64,000 nt of DNA from Saxidomus purpurata (lineage: Eukaryota > Mollusca > Bivalvia > Venerida > Veneridae), in contig JAFMSR010000002.1 of assembly GCA_022818135.1 (NCBI GenBank), forward strand, positions 49,446,801 to 49,510,800. Reading direction: 5' to 3'. Below the pieces are notes generated by a model. It worked only from the letters and a program-made list of their open reading frames with translations. It did not search any database and was not told where the DNA came from. The position numbers and the translations under genes were made by a program. Positions within the stretch are counted from its first letter, which is position 1, and the number at the start of each line of letters is the position of its first letter. Below are positions 37,795 to 49,130 of the stretch, piece by piece.

Positions 37795-39120
37795 CTAGTT
37801 TGGTTTTTCTTTTCTGCCCCCATCCCTGTCACGGGCACCAGACAACCATTTTCTTACTTCCAGCTCCAGGTCTTTTCTTGTAGCCAGTTTTGTTGATGGA
37901 TTCCTTTGGAGAGCTCCTGAAACAACAAAAATATACATATGTGATTGACTTATTACACTAGGTATCTAAACTTAAAAATCATGATTGTATGACTACCTGA
38001 TTAGTCATGCATTGTGACGGGTTTGTCTTAAGTGACATGACTTTGTACATGTATATATCTGCACTGGATGGTTATTCCTGTAAACCATGTACCATTGCGT
38101 ACTTCGATAATGAGATGATAATTGTTTTTTCAGCAAAAATAACAATGAAAGATTAAAAAGTGAGTCTCTTTTAAGATATTGTTTATTATAATACAATTGA
38201 CTTTGTCAAATATCCATGTTATGCTATTGTTGCAAGATGTTGAAGTTCACTTACAAATTCATTCAAATTTGAATAAAGAACACATAACGTTTACTTTGGT
38301 AAATAAAAAAATTATGGACCTAATATCAACCTCATTCCAAGGCTACCTAGATCAAGGTTAAATTAATATGGTATTCTCAACAGCTACCGGTATGCTTCTC
38401 CGTTAATGAAGTACCAAATCTACGGCAAAATTACTTACTAAACAGAACACCCATGATATGAAGAGTATTCAATGGGAGTTCGCCTGTCTGTCCTTGCAGA
38501 TTGTACTGAACTGCAAGTTCATTTGTCATGACTTCTTTTATTAGTCTGTTCACTGTTTCTCGAGCGTCCGTCCCTCCAAACAATGAGAGATACTTCACCT
38601 GTAATTATATTAAATTATTCACCACAGCAATCAAAAATGAAGCACATATATTTGAAGGGACAACTGACTCTGCAAAAGGGTGAGTATCCAACACTTCATT
38701 TATAGTTACTTAGGAAAGTGAAAAAGAATCGGTAAAAAAGTAAGTGTTAGGTTCTTTAGTATAATAGTGGCATCAATTGACGATGGTGGATATAATGTAC
38801 AATAAAGAGAGTAATTACTCTTAAATCTATTTTTCAATTCACATGCGGCTTTTTAAACCATTCCTCTAGGACGAAAAAATAAGTTTGTACAAAATAAGTA
38901 ACTTAATCTTAATTATGCTCACCACACATGAATATTTGTCAAACTCCTTCAGTAATTCATTTAAGGAGTCTATGTCTTCCACCGTTGTAATGGGGAAAGA
39001 AACCTCTTCTGAAAGTGAGAAACTATTTTCCTCAACTGCTGGTCCCCTTGTAAGTAATAGCTGTAGGAGTCGTCGCTGCTCCTTTTGCTCCTCGATGATC
39101 TTTTCGAGCAGTGTCAGGAA
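37795..39120 (-). CDS. DUF4806-domain protein encoded inside the transposon (5' end not found)
   Basis: Three exons on the minus strand, 39120-38923, 38598-38439 and 37916-37795, join in one frame of 159 residues ending in TAG; acceptors CAG, donors GTGAGC and GTAAGT. Order of features: a charged coiled-coil-like segment (L-L-E-K-I-I-E-E-Q-K-E-Q-R-R-L-L), a linker, F-P-I-T-T-V-E-D-I-D-S-L-N-E-L-L, then V-K-Y-L-S-L-F-G-G-T-D-A-R-E-T-V-N-R-L, N-E-L-A-V-Q-Y-N-L-Q-G, and a basic tail with R-N-P-S-T-K-L-A-T and L-E-V-R-K-W-L. This matches the DUF4806 family as I remember it; the family has no established biochemical role. The frame is unbroken through three exons, so it is fairly young or under constraint. 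No start codon is visible, so upstream exons are missing or lost. Position inside the element suggests an accessory or DNA-binding role in transposition, which is inference. Confidence 0.75.
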
Positions 39121-40074
39121 CTGGGCATGTCATGCTTGATGAAATAAGAAAGGATTGATAGTTAAATACAAACATGACCATACATAATTTCGGAAATAGG
39201 TTTTACTTTCAAGTGATTCACCGGAACTTGACCATTACCATAGCTTTAAATAACATCAAACTTCAGTCATCGCAATTGTGCATAAATCTTTAGTTTATCA
39301 CATAGGTAAGCTTACATATAGATGCACGGTTTTAAAATAATCAGCTCATGTAACAGAAGCATGTCGGTGTCAAAATCTCTACAGAGGTTATATTATATTG
39401 TTAAGACATCCGACTTTCAGTAAATAAATATTTTGACTCGCGAAATAGTATGACAAAACTGTAAACAAATGCAAATCAGCTTCAGAATAAACCAAAGTTT
39501 TACATATGCACACAAATACCAAAGAAATTACCAATATTGATCATGTATTTGAACAGTTTTACCGTTTATATTCCTATAATAATCAAAACAAGTTTTCTGT
39601 TTAATTTACCTCTCATTCAATCCTTCAAAAATGGCGCCATGTCTTGTTCAGAGTTGTCGTTCCTTTTCAATACTGTGTGAGCGGTAAAGATAATGAACAC
39701 AAGCCTTCTTTACATTTGAACTTTATTTCCTACTGTATTTGTGATTACAATGTCATTATATGACCCTTGATTGGATAATAAAATATATTCTATGCTGCAG
39801 TATATCGTAAAGCAGTTATGAAAAGGTCCGACTGGCATCTGTTTCAAATAAAAGAATTAACCCTAGCTAGCTGGTGCACGCTGTGCGACCAATATGGGTC
39901 CAATATCAGACAGTGTTGAGTAGGCCCCTAATTACAGTTTAAAATGTAAACACGTATGCCTACAAATGGCACCAACCTGCTAATTTAGGATTAACATTTC
40001 TGTTATACAATGACAAAATTTGACTGTTTTTCTGTGGATCGAGTTCATTTTATCTGTTTAAAGATATTCCCTCA
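39121..40074. other. Transposon interior, right non-coding part
   Basis: AT-rich. An 'aaaATGGCGCC' sequence at 39629-39639 resembles a YY1-type promoter element and might mark a start site for the DUF4806 gene, but no exon could be joined to it. Confidence 0.4.
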
Positions 40075-41398
40075 TTGGTCCCATGTGGGTCTCATATGGG
40101 CAAAACCATGGACTCACTATGATATGCAGGACTTTTAATGTACACACATGTATTCATAAAAATACAGAAAAATATCTTTTATTTATCATCTTTCACCGAA
40201 CATCGTGTTTTATTTATTTTAAGACATATACTATACTTCCATACATCCAGGGCAAAACCTTCTAATATGGATCCAAAATGGGCCCACATGGGTAATCAAT
40301 GCAGAGCTTTCTATATTATACAAACTAAATATGTACAATTATATCAAAGAACTACATATGTAGATCATAAAATTACACAAAACAGATCCGCTTTTATCAT
40401 CATTCTGTCAATGTATATCGTATCTTAAGTATAAAACAACGACCTTTCTTCATATACATGTATAGGTCCCATGTGGGTCCTACATGGGTCCGACATGTGT
40501 AATCAACTCAGGACTTACAGTGCGGAAGCACTGCATTTGTAAAAGAACATTCCTAAAATATCTAAAAAGATCAGCTTTTAAATACTTTAATATGTACATG
40601 TGTATCGTATTTTATAAAGTTTAAAAAGGAAGTATTTCTATATATATAGGTCCCACATGGGTCCTATAAGGGCAAAATCTTTAAATATTGGTCCCACAAG
40701 GGTCCCACAAGGGTCCCACATTAGTAACAAACACACATCTTTCAATGTGAAAATATAATATTTTAAAAGATAATATACAAACTAAATGTGTACAATTATA
40801 TCGAAGAACAACAGGTAGATCATAAAATTACACAAAACAGATCCGCTTTTATCGTCTGTCAATGTATATCGTATCTTAATTATACTATTAAACAACAACC
40901 TTTCTTCATATACATGTATAGGTCCCATGTGGGTCCTACATGGGTCCGACATATGTAATCAACTCAGGACTTACAGTACGGTAGAAGACCATTCATAAAA
41001 TAACTAAAAAAGATCAGCTTTTAAAAACTTCAATGTATATCGTATTTTATAAAGTTTAAAAAGGAAGTATTTCTTCATATAGGTCCCACGTGGGTCCTAT
41101 AACGGCAAAATATTTCAACATGGGTCCCACAAGGGTCCCATATTAGTTACCAACACACATCTTTCAATGGGAAAATATAATATTTTAAAAGAATATTCAT
41201 ACAATTACAGAAAAAAGACCAGCTTTTATGTTTTTCAACGTACATGACGTAGACTTTAAATATTTATGAAAGGTTTCTATGTCATGGGTCCCATGTGGGC
41301 CCAACAAGGGCAAAACTTTCTAATATGGGTCCCAGATGGGTCCCACATCGGTAACCAATACAGGGTTTGCCCAGGTACAGCCCATATGGGTCCCATTT
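40075..41398. repeat. Right subterminal repeat field with ~460-bp tandem duplication
   Basis: Clusters of 'ggtcccatgtgggtcct' motifs alternate with AT-rich spacers. A unit of about 460 bp is duplicated: 40310-40770 matches 40771-41195 closely, including the 'aattacacaaaacagatccg' and 'atataggtcccacatgggtc' blocks. It is far larger than the left field (1.3 kb against 0.3 kb). Confidence 0.85.
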
Positions 41399-41414
41399 GT
41401 GCTTGCTTGCTGGG

Positions 41415-41970
41415 TAATGGTTACTGGTTCATTAAATTGACTGAACAGTCATCATATTTGACAACTCGACCGCCTTATGACAAGATGTTGAAAAAAATGG
41501 CATAAAACTTAATCCCGACAAAACAGAAGTAGGCAAATCCGAGAAACCATTCTTTGGCCTCCTTCTTACCTCCCATGGTTTAGAAATGGATCCTTCAAAG
41601 ATCAAGGCAATGCAACAAATACCTGCACCAACATCCAAGTCAAAACTTCAAACTATATTAGGAATGGTTACATACCTACAAAAATTAGCACATAACCTCT
41701 CTGAAATTACAGCACCATTAAGACAACTTTTGTCTAAAGATGCCGAATTCAGATGGAATGCATCCCAGGAGGAAGCCCTACAGAAGGAAAAAATATGATC
41801 ACACAGAGCCAAGTGTGATGCAAAATTAATATTTACACCAGGTATATACATTTGACTTGCAGATACATTATCTCACAAATTCTTACCTGACACATACCTA
41901 GAGATTGCAGAGGGTTTGGATATAGATGTATGTGCACTCATCTCATACCTGCCTATAATAGATGAAAAAT
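41415..41970 (+). pseudogene. Ty3/gypsy pol relic, reverse transcriptase C-terminal to RNase H part
   Basis: Continues the frame interrupted at 35343. Later blocks, in shifted frames, include F-F-G-L-L-L-T-S-H-G-L, I-L-G-M-V-T-Y-L-Q-K-L, and A-P-L-R-Q-L-L (41550-41740), the reverse transcriptase/RNase H junction of gypsy elements, and an A-D-T-L-S-H-K-F block at about 41858, the end of RNase H. Most of RNase H between them and the catalytic Asp block are deleted. Inactive. Confidence 0.85.
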
Positions 41971-42411
41971 TGAGCTTATTATGACAAATACAAATGCGGA
42001 ATCAAAAATTCCCTGAAAACCAAGGATATGGCTGATTTGCAGTATCAGCTATAGCACTGCAGGTGATGAATTCTAATTGCCTGTTTGATTGACTGCAGGA
42101 ATTACATGTGGTCAGCTAGCAATAAGTTCCTTTATCCTCAAAACACATGTGTGACTTTATTGTTGATAAGCCCTGGTCTGACCTAACAGTAATGAGGTTT
42201 ATATTTGGGTCATTTTACTCTTTTACATATGCGATGAAAGTTGTGATGAAAGTTGAACCTTTTGTCTTACGAATTGAGTCCGCAGAAACTGCCAACTAAT
42301 ATCAACTCCAAAAGCAAAATACAACGTTTTTAATAGGAAATAATTCAAAAGTATGTAAACAATCATGATCTGTGTAATTGATTTAAGTACATGTGCTTTT
42401 ATTTCAAAGTA

Positions 42412-42645
42412 CACTCAACAGGTTTAGAAACGCAAAAGTGGCAAAATATTTATTTTATCATTGTTACCGTGTTTCAAATTTATTAAAATTTCATACACAA
42501 CAAAAACAATATAAAATTGAATTACTGTAAAAGTTTCAATAATTCATCGCAAAAAAATGACTTAAATAGAAATAAAAACAATAGCGTCATTCAAATACAA
42601 AATGTTCAACAGGGGAAATCTTTGCGTTTCTAAACCTGTTAAGTG
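42412..42645. mobile_element. MITE, CACTYAACAGG family, copy 2 (inverted relative to copy 1)
   Basis: 234 bp with ends CACTCAACAGGTTTAGAAAC and the complement of CACTTAACAGG, and TA on both sides (42410-42411, 42646-42647). It matches the reverse complement of 7379-7610 almost base for base along its length. Confidence 0.85.
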
Positions 42646-42647
42646 TA

Positions 42648-44631
42648 TGTACAGACACTTTAACAGTTGATCTCAACAGGAAATGATTTCTGTAATACTA
42701 CTAGGTTTGATAATATTATTTATGCTATGAATGATACCTATCATCAGCTATATGACCAAAAATGTTAAACTTGATACATTGCATTGTAAATAGCATTCTC
42801 TTTACCAAATAATTTTCAGAGAGCCAAATAAGCACTTCTTTATATTATTTTCATAATGAATGACATACTCTACTTTTGTTATTCATCCCACATCATCTTT
42901 CTAAATATGTACCCACTTTACGATTTTATATGAAAATTATTGAATTCTGTTTTTTTTCATGGGATTGAGGAAGATATGGACAATACATTAATTATATATT
43001 TGAACTTAAAACTTATCAGCCAATAGACTTTATTCCAAGGTTTGTCAGGGACAAATCATTAAAAAGTGTTAGTAGTATGAAGATGATGTGTGAAATCTGT
43101 ATCCTTGTTTACAGTAATACATTTGTATACAGAACTATTATGTTTATATGAGCGTACCCCGTCAGATTGGATAGAAACTTTATTTATAAAATCTTAGTTT
43201 TTCACTTTCAGAAGGTTCTCTACATAAAATCTAATACAGATTGCGGACTGTAGCACTTGTTCTACATGTACATGTATATTCTTTAAGCTCATTCATGTTA
43301 CTTTAAATTGTGTATTTATTTTGTCTATGGACCGTTTCAAATGCACCGAAACCGACTATTCATTTCGGATTCGGTTTCGTTGTATATGTGAAATACCCCA
43401 TTTGTTGTAATGTATTCTATTTTTCTTTTCGGTTCGGTTTCAGTGTATATCTGAAATGGCCTTAAGTAAACATAAGATGAATTTGCTTTTAGTAAAGGTA
43501 ATTCGGCATATTTGTATCATTTTGAATATGTACTCCTAATCAAGAAGTTATAAAGTCAAGACAGACAGCAACATGCATATGTACAGTTAGTTTAATTGAC
43601 ATTATAAAAAAAAAAAATGAAACTTGCATTACGATATGTTTACATGTATTATACGCATTAAATGCACATGACAATTAAAAAAATGTTCAAGTGATTTTCG
43701 ACATTCAAAATTCAATTTACAAAAATAATATGTGCCTATACTCTGTTATAAATTGCTACTGCAATACTCGCTCAGAATATAAATAATAAAACACAAGTGG
43801 TCAAGCAGCTAGAAACCACAAGAAGAAATTGATATTCCACAGTCAATAAAACAGTTATTATCTTGATAACGGCATGTTGTGTATAGAAGATAGTAGTCGG
43901 TTAATCAGGCGTATCAAATGTAATATCTAGGATGAACAGGCTTGTATGTGTAACTGTATTAATACATTATTAATATATTGACGCTAGATTTAGTATAGTA
44001 TGCTTATTATACATTGTATTATGATTATAATTGCTGCTGACAGCATTTAACATTGAACATTATGATGAGCAGATTCATTACAATTATTTGGGATGTACTA
44101 CATGTGTTATCATGGGAAAGTTCATTGCATAAGAAATTGGAGTAATGAATAATCTATCAAATTGACATTACTCAGCGACAGTGTGAGAATATATGCTAAA
44201 ACTGCTCTTGAACTCCTATACACAGTATAATCTAGAGCATAACACTAGAGCTAAACAGTTTATTAATAGAAGACTATCCCTGCTAATTAAAGGGACATAC
44301 CCAATAACTGACGTCAAACTAAATTACCTCCAAAACATAAATAATAGAATATTTGGAAGTATTATAACGTAACCTAAAAGTTTCAGCTATGCATTTCCAG
44401 TCATTATTGATAAAATCAGCGGTTTAAAATATACTGCAGTACCGTAAAGCATTCAATAATCTATGTAGAGCTGTTGTTGTACAATTTATGGGTGGATGCG
44501 ATTTATTACAGAAAACCTCTCTATTGATTAATTGTGGTAAAATGAGGCATTTTTTCGCCATAGGTTCTTTTTTGAAATTGTATTTATTTATCACTTTACG
44601 TTCATCGAACGGATAATCTATGTTTCGACAC
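42648..44631. other. Nothing recognised
   Basis: AT-rich intergenic DNA. A short partly repeated stretch 'ttcggtttcg(t/g)tgtatatgtgaaat' occurs at about 43373 and 43433. No exon-like frame. Confidence 0.5.
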
Positions 44632-45293
44632 GGACCTATATACACATGGATTGGCAACTTCTGAAAATCGATAATGCGATATCGGATTAAATGTTACCCA
44701 TCATGCTTTGCGCTCTCTCGGTGTTTTTCGGAAATTTTCCGATTTGTCATATTCGACAGGTGCCGCCAGACTTAACAAAAATTTCAACAAACAAAATCGA
44801 TAACAGTTTCGCCTAACGAAAAAAGATTAGCTTGGAATAAGACAAAAGTTGCATTAACAAAGAAAAATACAAATTATTGGCCATACATATTGAAGTAGGC
44901 ACGATTCAATTTGATTTATTGTTTACGTTTTTCCCCGATTCGTTCCAAGATGGAGGACGGCGGGAAGCTTCATTCTACATCGTGATGACAAAATTTTCAA
45001 TACACAAAATCGATAAAAGTTACGCATTACGAAAAACAGATATACGTTGGAATGAGACTAATGTTACTTAAAGAAAAAAAACTATTGAGCCATAAATATT
45101 GAAGAAGACACGATTAAATTTGATTATTTTTCAAGATGGAGGACAGGTGGACGCTGGGAGTTTTCGATTTCGGCAAACCTCGGATATTGTCCATCGATGC
45201 TAAAATCTCGCATAAAATCTCGCCATCTGCGATAAAAAGGTTGAACTTGTATAGGAAGATACGAGAGTTGCCAATCCATGTGTATATAGGTCC
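44632..45293. mobile_element. Inverted-repeat element, GGACCTATATACACATGG family, 662 bp
   Basis: 28-bp perfect inverted ends: GGACCTATATACACATGGAT plus TGGCAACT at 44632-44659, and the complement at 45266-45293. The first 15 bases equal those of the 290-bp element at 25491-25780. The interior has two diverged direct repeats of about 190 bp ('aaaatcgataa(a/c)agtt(a/t)cgc', 'attgaag(t/a)aggcacgatt' and 'aagatggaggac' blocks) and no coding frame. Target duplication not clear. Confidence 0.75.
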
Positions 45294-45880
45294 ATGGTTT
45301 CGAAAATAAAATCTGCTAGATGTAGGGACTGTCCCTTTAACAGCTGATAAATCAGATAACCAGGAAATGAACTGTAGTGAACGAATCTCTCAATTAATTG
45401 ATACCTATTTCAATTTCTAAATAAGGGAGATATGTAACATTATTGCCATGGTTTAATTTAAGCTGATTCGCTATCTGTATTTCTTTTTGCTGATATGCAC
45501 CGCCCACTGACCATTATGTGAACTCCAATTGATTTCTATATGTGGGTCACTTTCCTTTCAGAATAAATTTAGTAAACAAGAACGCTCATTTGCTCTTTCA
45601 TAATTACCCATCACATCAAAACAATTCCAGTCGTGAAAAATCGCTAAGTATCTTTGGTGGAAAAGTCTTTCCGCGAAAACATATTCTTTGGGTCTTTTCA
45701 ATATCCTGTGGGTTCGTTTATCCTTCAAAATATACTTCCGGTAAAAAAGTGTAAACATTTCGGGATAGAAAATTTTAATCGATATAAAAAAGACCCTGAT
45801 TCTGAATTGTTGTCATGCGCTTTCTTCAGATTTTTTGAAGAAACGAGCATGCAGCTGATACAAGTTGCAAACATTTTGAA

Positions 45881-48201
45881 ATGGTAGCATTACCGGTAAC
45901 TGATAAGAAGCATCCCTCTGTTATTTTGAAGACGTTACTCGCCGGAGGTATTCAAATATTTCATAATTTGAAGTTTTTTGTCAATTAACGATGACAAGGA
46001 TTTGTAAAATACTGATTTAGATCAAATAAAACATCAAATTTGAAGGCGTACAATAGTTTGGTTTATTTGATTAACGGATATGAATTCATTTGACAACACT
46101 TTTTAATGAAGCCATTTCTCTCTGTTCTCCATCTACTTTCACTTTCAGCAGTATCCTTGTGTTCCAACAATTTTTGCAGTTTCCTCAATCTGTGCTGCCA
46201 TATTTGCTATAATTTTATGCATGTACCTTAATGTATTCTTGTCTGCATTTCATACAACTGTTTTGAGACTCAGAGTCACAACTTTCTCCAACATTCGGCC
46301 CTTGCACTGGTTTCGTGACTTAGACAATATTCGGAATATTTGCTCGTGGCACTGGCTGAAATGTTCGAGTACTACGCAAGTTTTTCTCTCCCGAAGAATT
46401 ATATTGTTTTTCAGCCGTATCAACAAAGAAAATGCGTAAAAGGCAGATTAAAGCTAGGTAAAGTACTTAATTTAAAGCAAAATTCCCGTTGCCATGCAGA
46501 TTTTGTCCAAAATAAATCAATTTGCAGCCGTGATAACCAATCGGTGTCATTCAGGCGCTTTACCGAGTTTACATGCACTACCTTAGTTAATAGAAGCCAA
46601 ATACATTTAAGTTCAGATAAACTACTCCACTCGCAACATTCAATTATTTCTCAATTTATGTTCCGGATTATGGACGATATTACATTGCCAATACGGTAAA
46701 GAAACACATATTATTTTGCTATTCATGGACGTAGTCATCCACATCCCTCCCCTTTCCTGGCCAGTAATGCTGTTATAGCTTACAGTTACACACTGTTTAT
46801 GTAGTTAAAACTTAACTTATTTCAAACAAAAGTTAGATCTACCTTTGTTCCATATAAATCCAAACTGTTGAATTCTTAGCATATTTTAATGACACATGTT
46901 ATCAGAGACACGTGGAAAGTTATTATGCAGTGATTAAATTGATCAGTGGCTATTTTGTGTATCTGATATTGGAACACACTGTCTGAAATGGACTGTCTAA
47001 TTGTTCTTTCTGCTTTAACTTTACATTATTTGGCACGAACAAAATGAGGTCACGAATCGTGGAGAAAGCTTCCAGACGATTCTGATCATGATACTCATGT
47101 TAAACATGAACGCTTTTTAGACATATTTTTGAAAGATTAAATACTTTTTAGTGGGTAACTAGTCTAGGATGGACTTCATCTAACATTTGATTATAATTTG
47201 ACCCTATCTCCCCGCATGACGTAACGCGCATGCGCGAAAATCGGTGTTAAGGGTCACGAAACAAGGACATAGCCCTTTATCGACTTAGAATATTGGTCAA
47301 GTTTTTCGTACCAGTCCACTTTTTGACTAAACTGTTTGAGATTTTACTTTTAAAGCTGGAATACTTGTTTATCATCATGATCCCAAAACATGGGCAGGAG
47401 AAGGTAATTCTGTCAAGGATTTTATTTGAATTATGGCCCTTTTTGACTTAGAAACTCAGTAAAAAATTTCATTCTTGTCTACTTGTTGACTTAACCATTT
47501 GAGATATTACTTTGAAAGTTGGAGTACTTGTGTACCATCATGAGACCTATCTGTAAGCAAGACAAGATAACTCTGTGAAAATGTGTCTTGATTTGTACTT
47601 AGAAATTCCTAGTTAAAGTCTTGTGTGCCCTTAACTATCAAAGTTTTGTTTTATAGACAAGCACTAAAAAGTAGAGTGTGCTGTCCTACTGACAGCTCTT
47701 GTATATCAATCAAATGCTAATAATAGTAATACAATGCACAGTTTATTATTTTCAATTTCAGTGTAGACTTTAAGTTAAACACAAAAAAATTGCAATTTGC
47801 ATAACTTGCACTGTTTATGTTTGTAGAAGCAACATGCTGAAATGAAAAACTATATGTCTTTAAAAAGTAATTCATTTTAAAAGCATATTTTTAAAGCAAA
47901 ACAATTAATATGCAAATAAAAGCTGCATACAAAACCTTGTAATGCACATTTGTATTTGACAGAAGTGCATCATGCTTCATTTGAAAGCATCCCTGATTGA
48001 CGAATACTGATTTTGTGTTGTGTTTTGGTCAGCCATATTGATAATAATGTCAAAACGTGTTTCTGAGGGGTGTGACTTTGCTGACTGGCCCTTCTGTTTC
48101 TATTTTAGGAACAGCAGGATGTTGCGCCAAAACTGTGGTAGCTCCCCTAGACAGAGTGAAGATCCTCATGCAAGGGCACAACAAGCATTACAAGAATACA
48201 G
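45881..48201 (+). CDS. SLC25A16: SLC25A16-like mitochondrial carrier, first two coding exons
   Basis: Exon 1 (45881-45947) starts at ATG in 'gaaATGG' and ends L-K-T-L-L-A-G before GTATTC. Exon 2 (48109-48201) follows a T-rich tract and AG, and joins in phase 1. The joined start reads A-G-C-C-A-K-T-V-V-A-P-L-D-R-V-K, residues 25-40, with the carrier signature P-x-D-x-x-K at Pro35, Asp37 and Lys40, then Q-G-H-N-K-H-Y-K-N. The G-C-C-A-K-T-x-V-A-P-L-D-R-V-K block with H-x-x-H-Y-K is characteristic of SLC25A16 (Graves disease carrier protein), an inner-membrane carrier linked to coenzyme A metabolism. Only the first transmembrane helix of six is present. The remaining exons are not found up to the PLCXD exon, so they lie in the gap at 49131, elsewhere by misassembly, or are lost. 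Donor of exon 2 is the weak GTTTGC. Confidence 0.8.
47190..47705. repeat. Dispersed repeat with two ~170-bp units, ending GACAGCTCTTGT
   Basis: Lies in intron 1 of the carrier gene. Units share 'ttatggccctttttgactta', 'gttgacttaaccatttgaga' and 'tactttgaaagttggagtac' type blocks. The block 'aagggccataa' and its context reappear reversed at 63942-64000. The right end matches that of the repeats at 19800 and 33413. Confidence 0.7.
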
Positions 48202-49130
48202 GTTTGCTATTTTTTTGTTTTGATAATTCCCATAAGCATAGGACGCAGGGTTTGCTAAAAGACCGGAAATACTTGTATTTCCTAGGACCCTGGTATTTCC
48301 TGGGTAATACTGGGAAATACTCTCCAGACCACACATAAGTCTGTCCTCTTAAGTTTGGTCATACCTGCTGCAGACAACATTATAATCCTTACACAATAGT
48401 CCATTTATACACTGTTAATTATCAGTGAAGGTGTCACTACTAATTGTTGGATTATTGATAGATACAGCATAGCCCAAGGCACTTCATTACTAAACTATAG
48501 CACATATTTATAAGTTGCAAACACAGTAACTGTACATTGCTGTACAGTAAATCCATCCATTGTCATTGTAACAAAATAGTGAAAAAAATTCATTAATCAA
48601 ACAACTGAACATTCATTCACTCTGATGACGGTTCTAAACAAAAAGCAAAGTCTAAAGACTGCTGATGTGTTGTCAGTGCAAAGACTCAGGACTCATAGAA
48701 CTAAATGTCACATCAACTGAAACCTATTTCACAGGCATTGGATGGCTCACAGGCTGAGTCCACAAGCATTGCAGATGCAAGTGAACATTAACAATTATTA
48801 GACAGCGAAGACTTAAAACCCCATAAAGATTAAGTAGTCATGCAATTTGACCAACCAATGACCTCAGTGCACTTCCTTGCAAGCACTCTTCACTCTAAAT
48901 ATAGAGGGAGAAAGCTACTTTCAGTACATGTAAACATGGTCCAGGATGGATGCTGTATTTTAGCTTAACCCAGATATTCTACCAGATCTGTTGGTAAGTT
49001 CATGACCCAAAGTTCAGAAAGCGCAACGTCATGAAGCTACAATAAACAACACTAAACCAGCACTGTGGTGGCTCAGAAGCTGTGAGTCTGGAACTTTGTG
49101 AACTTGCAAGACAACATCTGGGTATGCCAG
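48202..49130. other. Carrier gene intron or flank, no exon seen
   Basis: I looked for the next carrier exon (a K-E-G motif and a second helix pattern) and did not find it before the gap. Confidence 0.5.

Larger units (their letters stand above)
35345..41414. mobile_element. DNA transposon, TA target, CCCAGC ends, carrying a DUF4806 gene
   Basis: A 6,070-bp insertion in the reverse transcriptase gene of a gypsy relic. Left end CCCAGCTAGCAAAATATATG; right end, reversed, CCCAGCAAGCAAGCACAAAT; both run on to an ATGGGACCC motif. It is flanked by TA at 35343-35344 and 41415-41416. Taking out the element and one TA makes the two pol halves abut in frame with no base lost, which defines the borders precisely. 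Next to each end is a field of ATGGGACCC/GGGTCCCAT motifs (35361-35651 and 40075-41398). The interior contains a spliced DUF4806 gene on the minus strand and long AT-rich non-coding stretches. No transposase was recognised. TA duplication occurs in several DNA transposon superfamilies, and large subterminal repeat fields recall CACTA-type elements, but the ends do not match a family I can name. Confidence 0.85.

Noticed and set aside
39629..39660. ATGGCGCC start with a following GT donor as first exon of a gene
   Set aside because: Neither strand gives a frame that joins to a known exon; at most a YY1-like promoter motif.
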